Shown here: piece by piece, positions 46,215 through 57,900 of the stretch
Numbering within the stretch: position 1 is the first letter of the stretch
Layout of the letters: every line of letters starts with the position of its first letter
Source of the DNA: Seiridium cupressi
Taxonomy: Eukaryota > Ascomycota > Sordariomycetes > Amphisphaeriales > Sporocadaceae
Assembly (NCBI GenBank): GCA_036674765.1
Contig: JARVKI010000038.1
Coordinates: 186,001-250,000, forward strand
Length of the DNA stretch: 64,000 nucleotides
Direction: 5' to 3'
Program-made: the position numbers and the translations under genes
The notes under the pieces: model-generated
What the model was told of the DNA's origin: nothing
The model's input: only the letters and a program-made list of their open reading frames with translations
The model's database searches: none

Positions 46215-46835
46215 CTAGGTCTTCTTCCCCTTCAAAGCCTCCCACTCATCCTCCAGCATCGAAAACAACAACACGTCCCACCACTTCCGCTCATGAAAGT
46301 GACATTTCCTCAGCTTTCCCTCTAGCACGAACCCCAACTTCTCATACAGATGTTTCGCCCGCTCATTATACTCGACGCAGCCCAGACTGAGCGAGTGTAT
46401 ATTCGCCCTCTCGAAAGCCCAGTCCATAGCCCAGCGTATAGCCTAAGCACCATATCCGTGTCCCTGGTACCCGGGTGCGACGGCTATACTTAGAACGGCC
46501 AGGCGATGGTGGTGACGGTAGTTACTTCCGGCCTCGTCGTCTAGGCTCAGAATTCCGATTGGTGTTGAACTCGCGGGTGAGTCACCAGCATCAGCGGTGG
46601 GCGAGGGGAGGCAGATGAGGACACCGAGCAGGCCTTGCTGAATGTCGGCCAACTTGGCATCGCTGCGACTCCTCGTCTGTGGCCGCAGCAGATTTGAGTC
46701 GAGAAGTGCAAATCCAAGTGGGTCGGACTGAATTTGTGTGTAGAACCACTCCTTGTCCGCCTCGGAATCCTCTATAGCTCTGAACAGCAGTCGCTCGGAG
46801 CGGAATGCGTTTCGTAGCTTCGCCGCATCTGCCAT
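46215..46835 (-). pseudogene. GNAT N-acetyltransferase with an in-frame stop
   Basis: The frame from the ATG at 46835 encodes a GNAT domain of the RimJ/fungal small-acetyltransferase type: SERLLFRAIEDSEADKEWFY, then SIAVAPGYQGHGYGA at the acetyl-CoA pyrophosphate loop, then AIRWAMDWAFERANIHSLSL and YNERAKHLYEKLGFVLEGK. A TAG at 46443-46445 separates GYGA from AIRW in the same frame, so about 206 codons contain one stop. Family members commonly have Glu or Gln here; CAG or GAG to TAG is a single change. The flanking frame is otherwise perfect, which suggests a recent mutation, stop-codon readthrough or a base error. Confidence 0.78.
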
Positions 46836-48795
46836 TTCTGCCGTTTTCCAGGTCTGGCACACGACACAAATTGGGTAAATGATTGAGCTTCCAAGTATCG
46901 TGCGATAGTTGTGTGTTAATAGACTCAGCCGATACGCAGTGGCGCGGGCTAAAACGATCGACCCGCAGAGATCGTGGTGGGGTCGCTAAAGTTCATCGCG
47001 ACAACGGAAACGGGGAAGGTCGCTAGGAGGACAATACTGTCGCTGTATCAATCGAAAAAGCCATAGCAGCACGCAAAGATTCCGGGCAAACGGGGATCAA
47101 GAAGACCTCACGCCGTATGCTCGAGACATTGGCGATCTCATTCCTCACCGGGAGGCTGAAAACGTGAAAGAAGCCGTCTGGAAACATGACGCGACGGTCC
47201 GCATCTGTCCAGGATTTCAGCAGGCGGGCTAAGTCAACACGACGAGATCTGGCCGAACGTCAAATTCAGTTACATGAGGTTGTCAACGAGCCCGAAAACG
47301 TTAGGGAAGTCCCCTGAGTTGCTGAAGCCGGCATGATCAACTTCGTACACTCATACCAAAAACTAAAAAAAAAACACCCAACGCGCCGGTCCTATACCAC
47401 GCCTTAATGCAGCCAAACCAAAAACAATTTAGCTCGTGGGACTCCGAGTTGTCATTGGAATGATTTAGTGCCTCGTGTTGTCTGGATGCGATCAAAACGA
47501 GGAAGTCACCCCCAGCAAAGGTCAAGAGGTTACGCAAGGATTAGTTGGTTGAAGGAAACAAGGGCGTTCGGTTTCCACCCCACCGTCGATGACAGAGATC
47601 GTAGAGCTTACTCCTCAAGGCAGGTGCCCAAGTCTCAGGTGTCGAGAAAGCCTTTGGGAGGATCTTTGAAAAGCTGGGAAAAACGCGAACTGTTGGACTT
47701 CGGTGGGGCTGCGAACCAGTGACGTCAGTACAATCAGCACTTGGAGAACGGGGCTATGCTTCTTGAGTTGGTTGAGACAGATATATCCTTCCATAGTCAA
47801 CAATCATTGGCTATGGACTATATCTTGTAAAAGATATATACCCGACCAGCCCATAAACACTCAGACCCGCGGCGGCGTCTTCGAGGCCTTATCTGTCGCA
47901 TAACGGCTTGTAGGGAAAATTTTCATACCCGTCCATGGTGGCGATAATTTACATGTTTTGGCAATATAAGCTTGCAGCTAGGAGAGACCAGATTGGTCTT
48001 TCGTAGACGGTATCAAGGGCCGTAAGGAGAAAGCCACGTACCGTCATGAAGAGACATTGGAAGAAACTAATTACCACGTTCTTGACTGACGGATCCAGGT
48101 GAAAGTTATACCTAACCAGGTTCAACGATCTTGGCCAGGCCGATCTCTCAAGACTGGCGAATTTTAGCCAGGGACGATCTGGAAACTAGCTCACAAGCGC
48201 CGCCACGGAGAGTCCAGCATCATCGAGCACGTAAGACGGCCCCGGGGGCTGAAGCACTCCGCTCCAGAGACCCGAACAAGATACGCATACAGTCTGACCT
48301 CGATACTAAATTATTTCACACAGCAGAACCCTTGTTATAGAATAGAGCCCCCTTAACTTTTGGCATCCTACAGCAAGCCGAAACAACACTGTATTTGGCT
48401 TGGAATATTATCAACAGGTTTAAGCTGCCTTTCCATTACAGGGCTGGAGGTGAGATTAGGAAATTATCAAGTTTCCACTATAGTTATAGTAACAAGCCTA
48501 ATACCTCGCGAAGTGCCATTAAACTTTAGCTTTTCTACCAGTGATAAATAGTGCCGTAGCTAGTAGCTAGATATCAAGCCAGCAGGCTAACAAAAGACTA
48601 TTAATTAAGCAGTATTTCTTTCCAAGAATAAAGGCTGAGGTTCAGTGCCACTTTGTAGGACAATAACACTAAAATATATACAAGAATCTATCACTATCAG
48701 TGTCATTTGGTCACACTCTGCCATTCCTGTTGGGTGTCATACGAACCTCATTCTTGACAAGGAGGGTCTACGTCTGAAAAGCTCAAGGCACAAAG
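46836..48795. other. Long intergenic region, partly AT-rich
   Basis: No supported gene. Around 47080-47230 a plus-strand frame (PYARDIGDLIPHREAENVKEA) looks coding-like but has no start and ends soon, perhaps a gene relic. The 48340-48660 section is AT-rich with CTAGTAGCTAG-type words, possibly an old RIP-mutated repeat. Confidence 0.4.
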
Positions 48796-49770
48796 ATGTT
48801 GGCACGAATCATTCTGCTGGCTGTATGCACCGAACTCGGTGCCCTCGTCCAAGCATCTCAGGGCTCTGTCTGCTCGAGCGGCATTTATCCAGCTCTAACA
48901 GCTTTGCGTTCAGATCCAGTAGTTGTTGATTACTGTAACGCTCACTACCCGGTGAAGCCTGTTACCATCTTTAAGCGCAAGGTCGAATGTAGAAAAAAGA
49001 GACCATCGACTGAGCCGCCAGCAACCACAAGCAAACCGACCATATCACACTCAACAACATCAACAACATCGACCAAGCCCAATGAGCTGAGCAGTCTTCT
49101 TTCTCTCGCTCCAAAGATTGTTAGCACTGCTTGCTCTTGTATTCAAGGTCAACCCACTGTGACCGTGAGTTACCTGAATCCAGTTCGAAACGGCGATTCT
49201 AATCTTACGCAGGTAACATCGTCTACCACCACGAAAACCTCGTCCTCTACCACAGGAACCGCTACTACGACACCGACAATCTCATCTTCCACCACGACAA
49301 CTTCGTCCTCTTCTACGACAACCCCATCTTCTTCTACAACAACTTCATCCTCTTCCACAACTTCCACCACCTCCACTACACCAGCCCCAACAACAACGTC
49401 AAGCACGAGCACCAGCAGCACCACTACTTCCACCAGCACAACCACAAGCGCAGCCCCTGTGCACACCGTAGCCGCTCCGCCTTGCAACCTTGATGATCCC
49501 AACAACGGAGGCTGCAACGATGCATGTATTTGCGCAGATGACCCCTCGGGTGCAAGCTACTGCGCCTCTACTTATTCTGATCCGAAAACGCTCTGCGATG
49601 CTGATGATCAATGCCCACAAGGGGACTTCTGTTATGGCGGCGCAGGACTTTGTGTGACTGGAACGCAACCAGGGAACCAATGCACCTCGGCGTATTCCCC
49701 GACCAAGCGCAGTCTCTTGGGAGATTTAAGAGTGGTAAGGGTAAATAGAGGAGCGATGGCATCATGGTAA
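48796..49770 (+). CDS. Secreted mucin-like, Cys-rich protein
   Basis: A single exon of 324 residues with a signal peptide (MLARIILLAVCTELGALVQA). A small N-terminal Cys-containing region (VCSSGIYPAL, VVVDYCNAHYP) is followed from about residue 75 by a long Ser/Thr linker, nearly pure between about 140 and 220 and encoded by repetitive ACN/TCN codons. The C-terminal ~90 residues hold a Cys-rich module (CNLDDPNNGGCNDACICADD, ALCDADDQCPQGDFCYGG-like spacing). The linker is expected to be heavily O-mannosylated. It is likely a wall-associated or secreted protein. No catalytic domain is seen. Confidence 0.8.
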   Translation: MLARIILLAVCTELGALVQASQGSVCSSGIYPALTALRSDPVVVDYCNAHYPVKPVTIFKRKVECRKKRPSTEPPATTSKPTISHSTTSTTSTKPNELSSLLSLAPKIVSTACSCIQGQPTVTVSYLNPVRNGDSNLTQVTSSTTTKTSSSTTGTATTTPTISSSTTTTSSSSTTTPSSSTTTSSSSTTSTTSTTPAPTTTSSTSTSSTTTSTSTTTSAAPVHTVAAPPCNLDDPNNGGCNDACICADDPSGASYCASTYSDPKTLCDADDQCPQGDFCYGGAGLCVTGTQPGNQCTSAYSPTKRSLLGDLRVVRVNRGAMASW

Positions 49771-50295
49771 ACCCTATCATTGGATCTACGAAGAAGTATA
49801 GAATAATTGGTTGTTTTCTGGCGCGTGCATTTCCTTGTTGTCATAAAGCAGGGGTAAAGCTGGTAGACTTGAGAGCCGATGGATCCGGACGGAGTTTATA
49901 TTGGTAGTTTATTGGTACACGATGAGCTAGTTATCCCCGTGGTGGTGGCAGATATAGAAAACCTGACTGTGGTAGAAGACGCTTTGCTTATTACTCATGT
50001 CACTCAATTGATCATGGGGTTGCAGACTGTCCAGGATTACCGCAAGAGTGCGCGCGAACAACTTTATCTAGTATGATTGCACAATGATATCCTAATCATG
50101 CAAATCCCATCGCTGTCCTTGATATGGCCCCAAACTCAATTCGCGACCTAGATCTCAGTTTCAGGTTTTTGGTCTAATGTCTTAACATGTCGACTCTGTT
50201 GGCACGTGGATCTCCGTATACAATGTTCATCCTAGTAAAAGAAAAACTACAATGATGCTTCCCACAAAATAATCATGCACATACGAACGACATGA
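49771..50295. other. Convergent 3' spacer
   Basis: The small plus ORF at 49879-50076 is not convincing. Nothing else seen. Confidence 0.45.
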
Positions 50296-51706
50296 TTACA
50301 ACTCCTTTTTCTGCGAAAGCGTTGCCTTCTTCTCCGGTTCCGGCGGTGCTTTCAAGCCAAGCAGCACCAGAGCAGCAACACCACCCATTCCCGCAGCACC
50401 CAATGCGTACGCAACACCCCTGCCCGCCCACCAGTAGACGCTCGTGAACAAGATCGGGCCCAAACCACGTCCAAGTTGTCCGTAGCTTCGCAAAATTCCG
50501 AGCTTGCCACCCCGCTCACCAGCGCTCGCTTCCAGGCTGCTAAGAGTGTTCAGGCCACTGACGACGGTCGCCGACGTAGTAGCCAGGAATGTAGCGGCAA
50601 GGTACAGATGGCTAACACTCTTACAAGTGCAGAGCAGGCTAAAGGCTAGGCAACATGACACCACACCGACCTGAACTGATAGCAAAGGAGGAAGGTGTCG
50701 CGTGACACCGCCCTGCAAAATCGAGGCAATAAGACCGACGTAGCCTAGGAGGCGACCATTTGCGGCAGCGCTGAAATGGAAAAGATCGTATGTCATGAAG
50801 GGCAGCGAGAATTCCATGCCGGAAAAAAACAGCAGGAAGACAAAGTGTACGGTATTCAACCGTGTGTGCGAGTTCAAGCGCTGGACAACTTCGGGCTTTT
50901 CAACGGCGGCCTTGTCCGCAGGCGCAGCGGTCTTTTTCACAACTTTGCTCGGTAGCGTCTCCGGGAGGGCAATGTAGAGGTACAGCGTCTCGGTCAGAAT
51001 GAGGAATAGCGACACCCCAGCGGCGGTCGCGAACGGGTTCGCGGCCACTGTGGCAACGGAGCTGAGGAATGCGCCCAGGGCGGGCCCGAAAGTGAATGCG
51101 ATAGAGAAGCAGGCACCGATCAGCGCCATAGTCTTGCCACGGCTGCCCTCGTCGGAGATGTCGCTGGCGATAGCAGTCGCGAGCTGTACATTGCCCTCGG
51201 ACAGGCCGCCCACGATGCGAGAAGCGAGGAAGGTCCTGAAGTCTACAGCGACGACCCAGAGGAGCACCGAGATGATGTTCCCGACCATGCTGGCCAGAAG
51301 GGCCTTGCGCCTTCCATATTTGTCGGACAATCGGCCGATGATGGGCGATGCGATAGCTTGGAGGAGGGAGAAGAGACTGCCGAGCGCTCCTCCCAGCAAA
51401 ACAATGTCATATCTTGAGTCGATCGGTTTCGCAAAGGCCGACTTGTAAGAATTGAGCCCGTCAAGTATGCGCGCCAGTATGGTCGAGTGCGAGCCGGAGG
51501 TCACCTCGCTGTTGCGATAGAACTCGAGGAGCTTCGGGAAGAGCGGGAGGATGAAGGTGAACGAGATCTGAGAGAGGAAGTTAGCATTCTCCAGACAACG
51601 TCAATAGGAGACGCAATTAGACTGAAGCACATACCAGATCGAGAAGCAAAGAGACGAAGATGACCTTCAGCACCTTCTTGCGGGTGGCTGGTTCTACGGC
51701 CGCCAT
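50296..51706 (-). CDS. MFS transporter (MFSD10/tetracycline-exporter-like)
   Basis: Two exons (51635-51706, 50296-51567) with a 67 bp intron (GTATGT, CTCTCAG) in phase 0 give about 447 residues. Exon 1 encodes 24 residues ending in the first half of helix 1 (KVIFVSLLLDL), completed by ISFTFILPLFPKLLEFY in exon 2. The MFS motif A between helices 2 and 3 is present (GRLSDKYGRRKALL), and a Lys/Ala-rich loop separates the two six-helix halves. A charged tail ends KKATLSQKKEL. The family exports organic anions or drugs with protons. The substrate is unknown. No biosynthetic genes are adjacent. Confidence 0.9.
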
Positions 51707-52762
51707 GGTTGCGAATGTGGTGATATACTTTATCCCAACGTTTATGTACAAGAGCAAGCCGTGTCGCACTTTCAGAGACCAGCCAGCAAAGTGTGAGACA
51801 GGGCAGCAAAGAGGAATGGGGGAAGGGAGTCTAAGTCATAGGAGAAGGAAATTAACAACGATTGTAGTAGAATGCCAGCGACAGCATTTCAAATGGACAC
51901 GGGGTTTCGTACAGCAGTGATCGGTGTCCGACGTCGAGCTCGCGCTGGAGAGTAGCAGCAGCCCACCTCACGACGCTTTACGAGGCCCAAGCTGATGAGC
52001 TGTCGTTTAAAAAGAGGCCACTGCGGGTGCGTGTGCTGCCGAATAGTGCGTGCCGAAGTGGCCTATGGGCCATGGCTGCTTACAATGTACCTGTCGCCTA
52101 GACCTGCGCTAATGTAGCCGCAACGGCAGCCCCGCTGAACAGCCCCTGAACATCCGACCCTGCCGCGCACTGCATCTGGTTTTTCTGGGGATCTGGTCAG
52201 AGATCAGCCGAAACCGAAACATTGACATGTACGAAATAACAGGGTTGTCCATTTTTGCTCACGCATCTGGCATCAGGCGTCCATAATTGCGTTTCCCACC
52301 TTTTCCCTCGACCTGAAACATGTTCACGACTTTGCGATTCTACTCTCATTAAGATTGGATCCTGCGGACTACTACTGAAAGTTTTTGGCGATCTTCTTCG
52401 GATGGGCGCCATGCCGACGCTTAACTATTGAAATTTCCCACGGCTGCTGAAAGCACTCTAACGTTTGGTGGCTAGAGCACGATTCCAGCATGCTTCCGAA
52501 CTCTTCTAGGTTAGTCGAATTGTTGTTTCAATGACGCAATACGTCCTCCAGAGGTATAGTTATCAAGAGAAGGTCTTACTTTGCGAAAATTGGTACCAAC
52601 CGATAAACGTGGAAAAGTTTCCAATTATAAGGCAGATTATCTATACTCCCAAGTTTCGCAGGCTATTGAACGGTACTGTATCCCTCGATGCTATATAATT
52701 GATAAAAACAATGATGTCAAGGGGCTCCCCCCTTTATGAATACACTGGTCGACTCGCTACGC
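51707..52762. other. Intergenic
   Basis: Promoter of the MFS gene and 3' flank of citrate synthase. The ORF at 52197-52412 is unsupported. Confidence 0.5.
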
Positions 52763-54262
52763 TTAGAGCTTACTCTTTCCCCAGACATGACCCGTCTCGT
52801 CCTTGTAGGTGGCCAGGAGATGTCTCTTGCTGTCCCCTCCATGTTCAACTTGCACAGGCGCACCGAACTTGGTGCTGTCCGATGTCTCCTTCCTGTCTTT
52901 GCTCTCGACATAAGCTCTCTCAGTTTCGCCGAGGTAAAGCTGCCTCGGCCTCCAGATCTTCACACCAGAAGGGTTGAGGATCATCTGTCTCCAGTGGGCT
53001 AGCCAACCCACGCATCGAGGAACCGCAAAGAGCACGGGGTAGAAGTCTAACGGGAAACCCATGGCCTGGTAGATCAGACCAGAGTAGAAGTCGACATTGG
53101 GGTAGAGATTTCGGCTCCTCATGAAGTCGCTCTTCCTGGCATACTCAGCAAGCGTAAGCGCTGTGTCGAGCAATTGATTCCGTCCAGTAACCTTGAAGAC
53201 TTCGTCCGCTAGCTCACGGATCGCAGTCGAGCGTGGGTCGACGTTCTTGTAGACTCTGTGACCGAAACCAACCAGAACACGCTCCCGCTTCTCGACCTTT
53301 TCCATGAATGCAGGTACGTTCTCGGGGGATCCAATTTCCATGAGCATTCTAATGGCGCTCTCCGATGCACCACCGTGCGAGGGACCATAAAGAGCGGCAC
53401 AACCTGCTGACACCATACTGTAAGGGTCGACTAGAGAGCTGCCTACTTGGAGAACAGTGGCCGTGGAGCAGTTGACTTCGTGGTCCGCGTGGATGATGAA
53501 AAGCGCATCTAGCGCCCTTTCAAGAACTGGGTGCGGCTGGTATTCGTGGCCAGATAGATTATCAAGCAGGTACAAGAAGTTGCCTGTGTAAGAAAGGCCC
53601 TGAGCCGGGCGGTTGAACGGCCGGCCCTGTCGCATTCTGTACGAAGCCGCGGCTAGGGTCGGGGCTTTGCCAATGATCCTGAGAATCTGCTTATCGAGCA
53701 CCTTCAGAGCCTCCAGGTTGCCTGAAGCAGCATTTGTGTACAGCTTTTGGCCGGCCAATGAAGGATTGGCCTCAGGTGCGAATGAGCCCAGCGTAGCGAA
53801 TGCTGATGTCAGCATGGACATGGGATGAGAGTCATAACGGAACGACTTGAACATGTTCTCAATATCGCTGTGGATGTAGGTGTGGTTCATAATCTCATTC
53901 TGCCAGTTGTCGAAGCGAGATTGAGTTGGCAGTTCTCCATAAATGAGGAGATAGGCTGACTCCAAGAAGTTGCTCTTCTTGACCAGCTGCTGGATGGGAT
54001 AGCCCCGGTATCTGAGGACGCCCTCCAAGCCATTGATGTAGGTGATCTTGCTCTCGATCACTGCTGTGTTCATGTACGCAGGATCGTACACTCTGAGGCC
54101 CTGCGCGGTCTCGTCCTCCGCCGGGCCTCCATCGGCCTTGATCTTCTTGATGTCGGTTGCCAAGACCGAGTTGTGCTTGATAGGGACCTCATATGCCTTG
54201 CCAGTCCTGTTGTCCACTACCGTGAGCGACTGGCGGGGCGCCTTGCTAGGAACGGAAACCAT
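52763..54262 (-). CDS. Citrate synthase, peroxisomal (PTS1)
   Basis: A single exon of 499 residues. The catalytic triad is in place: LYGPSHGGAS (His296), VGFGHRVYKN (His335) and PNVDFYSG (Asp391), with HADHEVNCST before them. The sequence is of the hexameric, bacterial-like citrate synthase type rather than the mitochondrial eukaryotic type. It ends GKSKL, a perfect C-terminal SKL peroxisome signal, and lacks an N-terminal mitochondrial presequence. It condenses acetyl-CoA and oxaloacetate to citrate, so it probably feeds the glyoxylate cycle when fatty acids or acetate are used. The ATG at 54262 has context AACCATGG-like and is the first in frame. Confidence 0.95.
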   Translation of the reverse strand: MVSVPSKAPRQSLTVVDNRTGKAYEVPIKHNSVLATDIKKIKADGGPAEDETAQGLRVYDPAYMNTAVIESKITYINGLEGVLRYRGYPIQQLVKKSNFLESAYLLIYGELPTQSRFDNWQNEIMNHTYIHSDIENMFKSFRYDSHPMSMLTSAFATLGSFAPEANPSLAGQKLYTNAASGNLEALKVLDKQILRIIGKAPTLAAASYRMRQGRPFNRPAQGLSYTGNFLYLLDNLSGHEYQPHPVLERALDALFIIHADHEVNCSTATVLQVGSSLVDPYSMVSAGCAALYGPSHGGASESAIRMLMEIGSPENVPAFMEKVEKRERVLVGFGHRVYKNVDPRSTAIRELADEVFKVTGRNQLLDTALTLAEYARKSDFMRSRNLYPNVDFYSGLIYQAMGFPLDFYPVLFAVPRCVGWLAHWRQMILNPSGVKIWRPRQLYLGETERAYVESKDRKETSDSTKFGAPVQVEHGGDSKRHLLATYKDETGHVWGKSKL

Positions 54263-54964
54263 GTTGAAAAGTGCTCGGGAAGAAATTACAGATCGAAAGG
54301 AATGTCAAATTCTTTTACAAGGAGAAATTCTGGAATGCGGTATATAAGCCAAGCCAGGTCACAGGCTGCGATTCTCGTGATGAGATTCGCCGGGTCTTTT
54401 AGAGTTGCCGGAATTGTCGACCGGGGCTTGTGATGCCAGGGCCCATTCCACTATGGAGTAGCCGAGGTTGGACTAAGGCGGGTCACGTGACGCAAGGCTC
54501 AACAAATCGGCATTCAACCTTTGATTGTTGGCGGTGTTTTCGTCAGTTGACCGACACCCATCTGCATTCCGCTTCCGAGGTCATCATAATGGCGGGAGTC
54601 CAAAGCCTCTCAGTACACGCTTAGTACTGCTGAAGCGCTGTCGACGATCAACTCTCTTCAAATGGCGATATATCCTCAAGCTTCCGTTTCCCCAGTGGTC
54701 GCTTAGGCTTGCATAGTCTGTGAGCTGGCCGACCGGACCGATCAAGCTCCTGACTCGCGTAGCCAGTCTCGATCAAGGAGTGGACTGAATATTGTCTGGA
54801 CTTCTATGTCACCAATGTCCATTGTTTTCATCACATGTAGCATCATAAGACTGAAAGCTGGGTACAAAAAGCCGGACTACAGCGATTTAACCCGAATCAT
54901 GCACGAGTTGGACGCGGTGTATTCTGTATGGTAAATAGCAATAGCCATGGAATCTCCCAACCAA
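54263..54964. other. Intergenic, promoter of citrate synthase
   Basis: No ORF supported. This is the upstream side of the citrate synthase gene and the 3' flank of the SNF2 gene. Confidence 0.5.
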
Positions 54965-57900
54965 CTAATGAGACCTCGTGAGCACGAATCGATACTCCTA
55001 CCCCAAGTATTAGCAAGTGCTATCAACCTCCGAGTCGTCAAGTCAGAATATACGAACCTGGAGCCTGTCGTCAACTTCATCGTGACCATCTAGTGAGACT
55101 CTGGCCAGCTGCCTCTTTCTGTGCTGCATCTCGATGATGTTCTGTCGGGAATGACGTTTCAATGGTCAGCAAGCTACTCTATGCGAGCCTGATAGATGCA
55201 TTGTATTCCAGGCTTCACCACACCTAGAGTCAGAACTTACCTCTTCGACTGTGCCTTTAGTGACATATTTGAAGATACTCACGCGGCGCTCCTGACCCAT
55301 GCGAAGCGCCCTCGCGATGGCTTGATCCTCGCCCGAAGGGTTCCATTGCGGCTCAACCAGGTGGACACGGTTAGCAGCGGTGAGAGTAAGTCTGATACCC
55401 CTAGTGTGTAAGTCTCGTTCTTTGCGCGTGAGCGCCGCAACAGAGGATGACGGAATACACATACCTAACGGCACCCGTCATGATGGTGATGAGAAGAACG
55501 CATTGGTCGGAATCCTCGTAGAATCTTGAAAGTATGGTTTGCCGATCCGAGAAGCTCGTGGAACCATCGATTCGTAGATGCACAATACCGCGACGGTCTA
55601 GCTCAGCTTGCAGCGCGTCTAGTGTATAGCGCCAGGATGTGAAGACGAGGCTTACCAATTAGTTGGCCTCAAAACAAGACATATTACGAAGGTATAGAGG
55701 CGCATAAGGGTTGGGAGGTAGGGCGGTGGCACTGACTTCTTGTGACCTCTCGGTGAACTCTCGACGTTATCGACAACGGCAGAGAGTTTGGAAGACGACT
55801 GCATTCGACCTTGGAAGTTTTCACTACTTACAGCTCCCGGTGTATCCTGACGGCTCGTAATGTTAGGCGTAAAGGGGCTGCTCGCCGACGAGTGACTAGA
55901 GTTCATCACGCTATTTCCGGCAGGTGTGGCACTCAGGATACCTCTTACGGCTGGTATGAACGAGTCGGAACACGTGGGACAGTAGTCGCGTAACGTGGAA
56001 TCAATGTTGAAGCCCATGTTGTGCTCGTAGCAATCTTAGCAAAATGCAGGATCGTTCACATCTTCTCTTTTCCTCTTCTTGCTTTTACCTTTCGAAGTAG
56101 GCATGTGAAATTCCCCCAACTCTTGCTCGTGCCGATCCTCTCCGTCCTCGTCTTCCCGTATCCCATGGCTGCAAAGGCGGCGTAGCTTCATGACGGTGGT
56201 AAACAAAACTGTGTACTTCTTCTGGTTTGACTTCATGTTTGCAATGTTCTCGTACTCCATCTTGGCTTGGCTGAGAACATCTTCGTAGCGCTGTGCTTCT
56301 TCAACCGTTCGCATTACAGAGACTTCATGAACATCAGAAGGCGGCAAAGATAGCAGGTCTTTTGTGCGACGGAAGCACAGCGCGCCAAGTAGGAGACAAA
56401 GATTCCTGAAGGGGTCAGGACACTCTGATGTAAGCTGCTCTATGATGTGCTTGCGGAAGACAGCAGAGTCTGAGAATGGTTGGACGTGCAAAAAAACTAG
56501 TAGCGATCGTAAGTCATGCATTGAATTCTGGATAGGGGTCCCGGTCACACACCACCTCTTTCGAGCTGTGAGGCTACGGGCTGCCTTAAACTGCTGTGTT
56601 GCGTCATTGCGGATCCAATGTGCTGCTCTATGGTTAGCCATGAGGAAAAGCTTGCGTGAAGGGAATTGTAGGAACTGCGGCCCACGGGGTGCTGAGAGAA
56701 TAGTAAACACATTTACCTTCGTCAAGAACTACCCTGTTCCACATAAACTTTTGAAGCACTCGTTTTGAATTACAATCCGAAGATAGAGTGTGATATGTGG
56801 TCAAGATGATGTCCTGGTGTTCCAGGCTTTGCAGAGTTTTCGCACGCTTCTCGCCGTGGAATATGCCCACATGGAGCACATTTGGGCCCATATGCCTACG
56901 CGTATTAGCACGTTCCCTTACGTAGATGTCCCGTTGTTCCTGCAAGGCGAACTTACTTGGATATCTCATAATCCCATACGTTCAAAAGCTCTAGGATGTG
57001 GTGAGTTTGGTACGAAAGTAGAATGAGGAGTATTTAAGAGAGTAATATGTACGAGGAGATGTGACGACTACAAGTGTCGCCTTCAATGGTTGGAGACCCG
57101 AATCTTCAAACGTAGGCTCGCAAAGTTGCGAGTCTATATGATTTGAGCACACAATGGCCGTGAGCATTGTGAGGGTCTTGCCTAGGCCCATTTCGTCTGC
57201 GTAAATGCCCCCGAGGGCTAGGTCTAACGGCTTATCTGGAGACCTGAGGGCTTATGTTAGCATCAAATCCTTATTGCATTGAAACCAACAAGGCTTGAAA
57301 AGACTCACTCGCCGTCGATGATGCTATCCAGACTCTGAGCTTGGCGTGAAGCTCGATCAGCATCTTCTCTACCAAGAATGAAACTGACGCCCTCTTTCTG
57401 ATGGCTAAGTGGGAGTCAGTGATCAGCTTATTTGTGGAAGTTTCCGTAATCGCTGCTTTCGTGGCGGTACCTCTTGAGTGTGCTTCTAACTAGGCCTTTC
57501 GCAACAATGGTATCAATCGCCCAACTATAGTCGGCCATCACTTGCGTGCCAGAGGCGTGTCGTTCCAAAAGTTTGTTTAGATTCTGATGTGTGAGCGAAG
57601 ACGTATCCTTCTGCGTTGATGGTCCCACCAAGTATCGTAAGTCAGATGGGCAGCCGCTGCGATAAAAATAATGCGGGTTGATATATGTCATACCCTCGCG
57701 TAAGTACTCTGGATGTTGCAGGTACTGCTGGTTGACAGCTAAAGTCTCACCCACGCTGGCAAAAAGAGCCTCGGGACCCATGATATTGATGGAAATGTCC
57801 ACAGTGAAGGTCTTGGGACCGGACTTTTTCAAAACTTTGCTCACGGCCTGAGATGTGAGTACCGCCGCGAATATGATGCCTTGAAACGAGTCAAGTGTAA

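Noticed and set aside
47080..47230. Coding-like plus-strand fragment
   Set aside because: It has no start, ends quickly and has no recognised family; noted only as a possible relic.
48340..48660. AT-rich section as a transposon remnant
   Set aside because: The composition suggests an old RIP-mutated repeat, but there are no inverted ends, target duplication or transposase motif.
49170..49517. Reverse-strand Val-rich ORF
   Set aside because: It is the antisense shadow of the Ser/Thr-repeat coding region.
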